Program-made: the position numbers and the translations under genes
Notes under the pieces: model-generated
The model's input: only the letters and a program-made list of their open reading frames with translations
Told to the model about the DNA's origin: nothing
The model's database searches: none
Part shown: piece after piece, positions 4,714-9,056 of the stretch
Layout of the letters: each line of letters starts with the position of its first letter
How positions within the stretch are numbered: position 1 is the stretch's first letter
Source of the DNA: Flavisolibacter sp.
GTDB lineage: Bacteria > Bacteroidota > Bacteroidia > Chitinophagales > Chitinophagaceae
NCBI GenBank assembly: GCA_017745135.1
Contig: JAGIAB010000104.1
Location: 1 to 9,056, forward strand
Length of the DNA: 9,056 nt
Direction: 5' to 3'

Positions 4714-4742
4714 TAAAAGTACACCCTTAATCCTGCCCCAAA
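4714..4742 (-). promoter_or_regulatory. Promoter-like -33/-7 pair inside the kinase 3' region
   Basis: The minus strand carries TTTG (4739-4742), 17 bp counted from TTG, then TACTTTTA (4714-4721). Consensus for Bacteroidota is TTG-N17-23-TAnnTTTG; only the last base differs. Among the promoter candidates in this window it is the one with the best -33 box. No gene lies directly downstream, only terminators. Confidence 0.4.
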
Positions 4743-4840
4743 TACCTGTTTCGATGAAAGCCGAAAAAAACTCGTTAAATATCAAGGTGTGAAACCACTT
4801 TAAAAGAACAATTTTCAAGCCCTGTTTACCGAAGGTTCTG

Positions 4841-7012
4841 TTAAACCAAACCATTATCCAGCAAGGATTTTACCTCGTTCATAGCAAGGTTGCATGTTGA
4901 TTTGACATGATTGTAATTTTTTTCAAAATGTTCTCCATTTTGGATCACAGCATCTTTTTCTATCTGTTCAAGATAAGGATGCAATTCTTCTGCAAGACCC
5001 ACATAACCCACTGTTGATTTTAAACTATGGGCCGTCCGGCGTACCGTATCAAAATCGTTTTCTTTTATGGCTTGTTCGAGCTGTGTAAGTTCGGCTGGGA
5101 CTTGGGTAAGAAACTGGCTCAATATTTCCCTTTCAAAATCTTTATCATTACCCGATAGCTGATGGAGATAGTTTAATTGAATGTGGTGCGCCGTCTCGGT
5201 TTTTCCGGGAATATGCTGTGCATGCCTGGCAATGATGTTATACAATACTGTTTCTTTAATGGGCTTGGAAACATAATCGTTCATCCCCAGTTGAAGGCAT
5301 TTTTCTTTTTCTCCTACCATTGCATGTGCCGTCATTGCAATAATTGGCACATCAAGCTTTAATTCGTTACGAATGACGGTTGTGGCTGTGTATCCGTCCA
5401 TGTCAGGCATTTGAATGTCCATCAATACAATGGAATAAGAATTCTGTTTCAATTCTTCTACTGCTTCAGCTCCTGTATTCACAATTAAATGATCCAGTGA
5501 CCAGCTTTTCATCAGGTGTTTTACCAATTGCTGATTCATGGGATTATCTTCAGCAATCAACACTTTTATTTTTTGCAGCGGCACCTGCTCTTCCTGTTCG
5601 GCAAGAGCTTCTGAATACATTTGCGCAAGGTCCGGAAGCTTGTAGTTCAATTCAACAATAAATTCCGAACCTTTTCCCGGTTCACTTTCCAGGCGAATGG
5701 TTCCTCCCTGCATTTCTATCAATTGTCTTACAATTGACAATCCCAAACCAGTTCCGCCAAATCGTCTTGTTGTTTCCAGTTCGGCTTGCTGAAAGCGTTC
5801 AAAAATTGCGGACTGTTTTTCAGATGCTATTCCAATGCCGGTGTCTTTTACGCAAATCCTGATACGGGCATCTGTTTCAGATGAAGCAAGTAACTGAACA
5901 TATGCGCCAATCTCTCCTGTATCTGTAAACTTTACGGCATTACTAATCAGGTTGACCAGTATTTGAGTAAGCCTTACAGCATCTCCACATAAAATATCAG
6001 GTACATCTTTATCAATATGAACGTTGAACTTTAAATTCTTTTCCCTGATCTTCTCAATAAACATGGCTCCTACAGAGCTTACCATGCTTCTTAAACTGAA
6101 GCGGGTTTCCTCGATGTGCATCATACCTGCTTCAATCTTTGAAAGATCGAGAATATCATTTACCAGTGTCAATAAATTTTCTCCGGCGGAGTGAATGTTC
6201 TGCACATATTCTCTTTGCATGTGATTCAATTCTGTTCGCTTCAACAGGTTGGTAAACCCAAGAATCGAATTCATAGGTGTGCGAATCTCATGACTCATAT
6301 TGGCAAGAAATTGCTCCTGCATATTGGCGAGCTCCTTGCTTCTTTTTTCCGATTCATTCAACGCTTTGATCATCCGCTGCTGATTTCTGCCCTGGTTCGT
6401 AATAAATAAAAAAGCCACAATCAGTGCACCCAGCGCTATAGCTGTAATCACAAACCCCCATATTCTTGCCCGCCTCCCTGTCAGTTCTATGGAATCAACA
6501 ATACTTCGCAACTGCGTTTGACGGTCGGTTTCAATTTGAGCGATAACAGCAATAACACTATCCCGTATGATGGTACCACGATTGGTACTGATCAAACTTT
6601 CAGCGCCGGCTTTACCGGTTTTGTAAAACGTATTAATAATATCCTTGTTGAAATTTATTTTTTGTTGCAGCAATTTTTGAAGAAGAGAAAGTTCAGCAGC
6701 AGGAATTTTAGATTGCAGGTTCTGAATCAGTTGATGCAACTGCCCATCAATTTTTTCATTGTTTTTTTGGGTTTGCTGAAGAAGAGTTGAGTCCCCGGTA
6801 ATGATCGCTCCTCTCACATTGCTTTCTATTAAAAAAAGATCGACTTCTATGGAACGCAAATTATTTTGTACTTGCAATTCATTTCGCAAACTCTTATTGC
6901 CGCCAATCAATCGATTAATGTTGTAGCCGGAAACCACCTGGAGAAAGAGGACGATAACAATACCGAAAAGGAACAGCCACAAAACAAGGTATCTCGGATC
7001 AGGTCTTCGCAT
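4841..7012 (-). CDS. Hybrid sensor histidine kinase (CHASE3-HisKA-HATPase-REC-HPt)
   Basis: A 723-aa inner-membrane hybrid kinase. TM1 spans about residues 8-28. A mainly helical periplasmic domain of CHASE3 type (about 30-183; NVRGAIITGDSTLL is typical) is followed by TM2 at about 185-205. The coiled linker leads to HisKA with H241 in FLANMSHEIRTP. The ATPase has the N box (N354, N358), G1 DTGIGI (390-395), F box FERFQQ and G2 GGTGLGL (419-425). The receiver shows E488-D489, D532 in LMDIQMPDMDG, T561 and K583 in VSKP. The C-terminal HPt has H662 in AHSLKST. All catalytic residues are present, so a complete His-Asp-His relay is expected, with a separate Asp acceptor. No HAMP or PAS domain is seen. 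The gene starts 44 nt after a small membrane gene on the same strand, probably one operon. Confidence 0.96.
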   Translation of the reverse strand: MRRPDPRYLVLWLFLFGIVIVLFLQVVSGYNINRLIGGNKSLRNELQVQNNLRSIEVDLFLIESNVRGAIITGDSTLLQQTQKNNEKIDGQLHQLIQNLQSKIPAAELSLLQKLLQQKINFNKDIINTFYKTGKAGAESLISTNRGTIIRDSVIAVIAQIETDRQTQLRSIVDSIELTGRRARIWGFVITAIALGALIVAFLFITNQGRNQQRMIKALNESEKRSKELANMQEQFLANMSHEIRTPMNSILGFTNLLKRTELNHMQREYVQNIHSAGENLLTLVNDILDLSKIEAGMMHIEETRFSLRSMVSSVGAMFIEKIREKNLKFNVHIDKDVPDILCGDAVRLTQILVNLISNAVKFTDTGEIGAYVQLLASSETDARIRICVKDTGIGIASEKQSAIFERFQQAELETTRRFGGTGLGLSIVRQLIEMQGGTIRLESEPGKGSEFIVELNYKLPDLAQMYSEALAEQEEQVPLQKIKVLIAEDNPMNQQLVKHLMKSWSLDHLIVNTGAEAVEELKQNSYSIVLMDIQMPDMDGYTATTVIRNELKLDVPIIAMTAHAMVGEKEKCLQLGMNDYVSKPIKETVLYNIIARHAQHIPGKTETAHHIQLNYLHQLSGNDKDFEREILSQFLTQVPAELTQLEQAIKENDFDTVRRTAHSLKSTVGYVGLAEELHPYLEQIEKDAVIQNGEHFEKNYNHVKSTCNLAMNEVKSLLDNGLV

Positions 7013-7056
7013 TTTGAAAAGGGACTATAGCCGAAAATACGAAATTCAGTTATGGA

Positions 7057-7248
7057 CTATGAATGTTTGGCAGGAAGAATATATTTTTTGAAGAAACGTA
7101 CTACTGCATAGATAAAAACAACAGTACTTAACAGGCTCAACAAAACAATACTGACACGAATGCTGCCCGAGAACAGCTCATTCAAGAGAAAATACTCAGA
7201 GATGATGAGTAATAGAAGGATCAATATGAATACGGTCAGTTTTTTCAT
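7057..7248 (-). CDS. 63-aa two-helix membrane protein upstream of the hybrid kinase
   Basis: I do not recognise a family. I start at ATG 7246-7248 (MKKLTVFILI); an upstream in-frame TTG at 7254 is also possible but less likely. The 63-aa product has two hydrophobic helices, about 4-23 and 32-51, joined by a short polar loop (NELFSGSIR). It has a basic end, RFFKKYILPAKHS. The charges favour both termini in the cytoplasm. It precedes the kinase by 44 nt on the same strand, so it is likely cotranscribed. A role as a small regulator or partner of the kinase is possible, but position is the only evidence. A terminator-like hairpin with a T-rich tract ends only a few bases before the start codon, which is odd for a gene on a read-through transcript. 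Confidence 0.68.
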   Translation of the reverse strand: MKKLTVFILILLLLIISEYFLLNELFSGSIRVSIVLLSLLSTVVFIYAVVRFFKKYILPAKHS

Positions 7249-7249
7249 A

Positions 7250-7281
7250 AACAAAAAAGAAAGGCTGCGAATCCAGCAGCC
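7250..7281 (-). terminator. Terminator-like hairpin abutting the small membrane gene start
   Basis: On the minus strand GGCTGC (7276-7281) pairs with GCAGCC (7263-7268) around a 7-nt loop, followed by TTTCTTTTTTGTTT and then the ATG. It is a good intrinsic terminator for the LytTR gene upstream. Because it runs into the start region of the membrane gene, it could also act as an attenuator, or the gene may have a promoter overlapping the T-rich tract. Confidence 0.6.
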
Positions 7282-7445
7282 GTTCCCTTAGCAATTAAAT
7301 GTTTCGGGATACAATACTGGTTTGATTTTTCATAGAAAATGTTGGTTGCGACCTCGGCGATGTATTGTACCTCTCTTCAAGGATTCCGGATGTTTTTCTG
7401 GATATTGATTAGCTGTAGTAAAACTATTATTTGTTTTTACAACAC

Positions 7446-7461
7446 AAAAAGGCGTTAGCCT
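7446..7461 (-). terminator. Weak hairpin with T5 after the LytTR gene
   Basis: On the minus strand AGGC-TAAC-GCCT is followed by five T, 47 bases past the LytTR stop. The 4-bp stem is marginal. The stronger hairpin at 7250-7281 is the more likely end of this transcript. Confidence 0.25.
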
Positions 7462-7508
7462 AAACGTGAGAACACTTCGATGAAGAGGAAATAAAAAACG
7501 ACGAATTT

Positions 7509-8204
7509 TTAGAGCAAATTAAGCCGCTTATTCAAGTTGGATTTGTGGGTATCGGCTACCGGTATGGTGGTCTTACCAATACTGATCGTTCCTTCCTGTA
7601 TATAGTCAATTTTATTAATAGCCACAATATAACTGCGGTGTACGCGAATGAATTTTGAAGACGGGAGTTTTTCTTCGATAGATTTTAGTGTTGCATGGAC
7701 CACATGAAACTTTTGCGGCGTATGCACTTTTACATAATCGCCCATGGCTTCCAGAAAAAGAATATCATCAATCGCAATTCTTTTAAGAATGCCGTTGTCT
7801 TTTACAAAAACAAAACCCTGCTCTTCCACTTTCACTTCCTGCTTGTTGCTGTCCAGTGTTTCCTGGGCTTTGTCAACTGCTTGTTTGAACCTTGGCAGCG
7901 CAATAGGTTTCACCAAATAATCCACCACGTTCAACTCAAAAGCTTCAACAGCATAATCTTTTTTTGCCGTAGTAAAAACGATCAAAGGTTTGCTGTTACC
8001 CAATTTTTTTACGAGGTCAAAGCCCGTCATTCCGGGCATTTCTATATCCAGTAAAAGAAGATCAACCTGGCTGGAATTCAGAACATCGAGGGCTTCTGCA
8101 GCATCATTACATTCAGCAACTAAATCAAGTCCTTGCACCTGAGATAGCAATTGCTTCAAGGCCATGCGGGCCATTTTATTGTCGTCAACAATTATACATT
8201 TCAT
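7509..8204 (-). CDS. LytTR-family response regulator (REC-LytTR)
   Basis: A 231-aa LytR/AlgR-type transcription factor. The N-terminal receiver (1-115) has D7-D8, phospho-acceptor D53 in LLLLDIEMPGMTG, switch Thr T79 in VFTTAKKDYAVEAF, and K99 in YLVKPI. A linker with KVEEQ leads to the LytTR DNA-binding domain (about 130-231), recognisable by FVFVKDNGILKRI, DDILFLEAMGDYVKVHT, KFIRVHRSYIVAINKID and the closing IPVADTHKSNLNKRL. It should bind DNA as a dimer after phosphorylation by a LytS-type membrane kinase, but no such kinase gene is in the window. The nearby hybrid kinase is of a different class and its usual partner need not be this protein. The start is ATG 8202-8204, 13 bases after a consensus -7 element. 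The gene is separated by a terminator from the membrane-protein/kinase pair downstream. Confidence 0.95.
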   Translation of the reverse strand: MKCIIVDDNKMARMALKQLLSQVQGLDLVAECNDAAEALDVLNSSQVDLLLLDIEMPGMTGFDLVKKLGNSKPLIVFTTAKKDYAVEAFELNVVDYLVKPIALPRFKQAVDKAQETLDSNKQEVKVEEQGFVFVKDNGILKRIAIDDILFLEAMGDYVKVHTPQKFHVVHATLKSIEEKLPSSKFIRVHRSYIVAINKIDYIQEGTISIGKTTIPVADTHKSNLNKRLNLL

Positions 8205-8217
8205 AGTTAAGGGTTGA

Positions 8218-8225
8218 CAAATATA
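8218..8225 (-). promoter_or_regulatory. Bacteroidota -7 element (TATATTTG) of the LytTR gene
   Basis: The minus strand reads TATATTTG, an exact TAnnTTTG match, 13 bases before the ATG, giving a 5' leader of under about 10 nt. No strong -33 TTG is seen at 17-23 bp. The overlapping plus-strand TTGACA is probably chance. Confidence 0.5.
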
Positions 8226-8379
8226 ATAATAGCTTTTTACGAAAACTAAGAGACGCGATTAAAATTTCGGATGAGGTTTTTGGTTATCACTCCTGTTCTA
8301 TCCTGATTCAAAGAATAAGGCACAATTCTATCACAAGGCAAACTACTAAAAATGCAAACCTGAATGAAAAATATTTCAA

Positions 8380-8387
8380 TAGTTTTA
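8380..8387 (+). promoter_or_regulatory. Possible -7 element before adenine deaminase
   Basis: TAGTTTTA matches TAnnTTTG except for its last base and ends five bases before the ATG, the same spacing as at trmD. CTG lies 17 bp upstream, a half-match to TTG. Confidence 0.35.
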
Positions 8388-8391
8388 TTTT

Positions 8392-9056
8392 ATGAAGAAA
8401 TCATTTTCGGTTACCGGAAATTTAGTTGATGTTCATCAGAAGAGAATTTATCCTGCCGAAATCATATTTGAAGGAGAAAGGATCATTGCAATTAATGATC
8501 TCGAATCTCAAACCTCACAGTTCGACCATTATATTCTTCCCGGCTTTGTAGATGCCCATGTACACATAGAAAGCTCCATGCTGGTCCCTTCCGAATTTGC
8601 AAGGCTGGCCGTAGTACATGGCACGGTTGCAACCGTTAGCGACCCTCATGAAATAGCCAATGTTTGTGGAATGAAAGGAGTAGAGTACATGATTGAGAAT
8701 GGCAAAACAGTTCCTTTTAAATTCAATTTTGGCGCACCCAGTTGTGTGCCCGCTACCAAATTTGAAACCGCAGGAGCAGTTATTGATGCAAATGACATTG
8801 ATGAACTGATGCGCAGGCAAGAAATTTTGTACCTGAGCGAAATGATGAATTTCCCAGGAGTTTTAAACAACGATGGCGAGGTAATGAAAAAAATTACTTC
8901 TGCAAAAAAACACAATAAGCCCGTTGATGGCCATGCGCCCGGTTTACTTGGCGAGTTGGCCAAAAAATATATCGATGCCGGCATCTCTACCGATCATGAA
9001 TGCTTTACCAAAGAAGAAGCACTGGATAAGTTGAAATATGGGATGAAGATCATTAT
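8392..9056 (+). CDS. ade: Adenine deaminase, N-terminal part (3' end outside window)
   Basis: The frame runs from ATG 8392 to the right edge without a stop: 221 complete codons of an expected roughly 540-600. The product matches the Ade branch of the amidohydrolase superfamily, which converts adenine to hypoxanthine and ammonia for purine salvage. After an N-terminal beta-sandwich part (1-49), the TIM barrel starts LPGFVDAHVHIESSM with metal ligands H56 and H58. TVSDPHEIANVCG (81-93) is characteristic of Ade. E150 in LSEMMN is the expected metal-bridging Glu, H181 in DGHAPG and H202 in STDHE are further conserved His residues. All active-site residues visible so far are intact. The rest of the metal site and the C-terminal domain are beyond the window. 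The gene stands alone after a 187-bp gap that otherwise shows nothing recognisable. Confidence 0.95.
   Translation, partial: MKKSFSVTGNLVDVHQKRIYPAEIIFEGERIIAINDLESQTSQFDHYILPGFVDAHVHIESSMLVPSEFARLAVVHGTVATVSDPHEIANVCGMKGVEYMIENGKTVPFKFNFGAPSCVPATKFETAGAVIDANDIDELMRRQEILYLSEMMNFPGVLNNDGEVMKKITSAKKHNKPVDGHAPGLLGELAKKYIDAGISTDHECFTKEEALDKLKYGMKII

Larger units (their letters stand above)
4350..4840. other. 491-bp gene-free region between trmD and the hybrid kinase
   Basis: Open frames here are short, lack start signals and look non-coding, so I see no protein gene. The region holds the tail of the trmD repeat, a GAATTTT-G-AAAATTC palindrome, two minus-strand intrinsic terminators (4502-4533 and 4604-4634), a nested hairpin between them (4545-4578), and a minus-strand promoter-like pair at 4714-4742. 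About 100 bp next to the kinase stop (4743-4840) shows no recognisable feature. Confidence 0.7.

Noticed and set aside
5177..6790. Several plus-strand open frames opposite the hybrid kinase
   Set aside because: The minus-strand kinase has every catalytic motif in one frame, so the opposite frames are chance.
7419..7440. GTAAAAC...GTTTTTAC inverted repeat after the LytTR gene
   Set aside because: It is AT-only in most pairs, imperfect by one base and without a T-tract; expected by chance in this AT-rich gap.
8214..8219. TTGACA on the plus strand resembling a sigma-70 -35 box
   Set aside because: It overlaps the minus-strand -7 motif of the LytTR gene, has no matching -10 with proper spacing, and the organism's promoters appear to be of the TAnnTTTG type.
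8515..8984. Two minus-strand open frames opposite adenine deaminase
   Set aside because: They are shadows of a clear coding frame with intact active-site residues; their sequences are Cys/Asn-rich with no domain.

Overview
The window most likely comes from a member of the Bacteroidota, probably close to Chitinophagaceae. This is inferred from several sequence features. Some gene starts follow a TAnnTTTG-type -7 promoter element. Signal peptides end in ...FA|Q and in a lipobox followed by CKK. Shine-Dalgarno sites are mostly weak. The neighbourhood is rich in Rcp1-like single-domain receivers, a hybrid kinase and a LytTR regulator. All genes are chromosomal in character. I see no insertion sequence, integrase, phage gene, CRISPR array, tRNA or rRNA.

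Layout. The left edge (2-616, +) is the C-terminal part of an M20 metallodipeptidase, closed by a hairpin that can also serve the next gene. A small secreted protein of unknown function (668-1063, -) is divergent from an Hsp15-like S4 RNA-binding protein (1105-1497, +). A compact signalling block follows (1498-3085): receiver-only regulator 1 (-), an 81-aa uncharacterised protein upstream of it (-), a 246-bp divergent intergenic region, receiver-only regulator 2 (+), and a convergent 74-aa helical protein (-). Next come a small Ig-like lipoprotein (3234-3593, +) and trmD (3666-4349, +). A gene-free stretch (4350-4840) carries a short direct repeat, three hairpins, two of them minus-strand intrinsic terminators, and a promoter-like element that could drive a small RNA. 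The right part is a probable minus-strand operon of a 63-aa two-helix membrane protein and a CHASE3-HisKA-HATPase-REC-HPt hybrid kinase (4841-7248). It is followed by a LytTR response regulator (7509-8204, -) and the first 221 codons of adenine deaminase (8392 to the right edge, +).

How it works together. Housekeeping and metabolic genes (dipeptidase, Hsp15-like, trmD, adenine deaminase) surround a concentration of phosphorelay parts: one hybrid kinase with its own receiver and HPt, two stand-alone receivers and one DNA-binding LytTR regulator. No LytS-type kinase is visible. The kinase HPt could pass phosphate to one of the stand-alone receivers, but proximity is the only evidence. The most unusual sequence-level observations are two zero-gap convergent gene junctions at palindromes, both at the 3' ends of the receiver genes; a terminator-like hairpin directly before the start of the small membrane gene; and the promoter-plus-terminator arrangement downstream of the kinase. 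Nothing here proves a new system. The best candidates for undescribed biology are the small-protein/receiver and small-membrane-protein/kinase pairs and the candidate small RNA.
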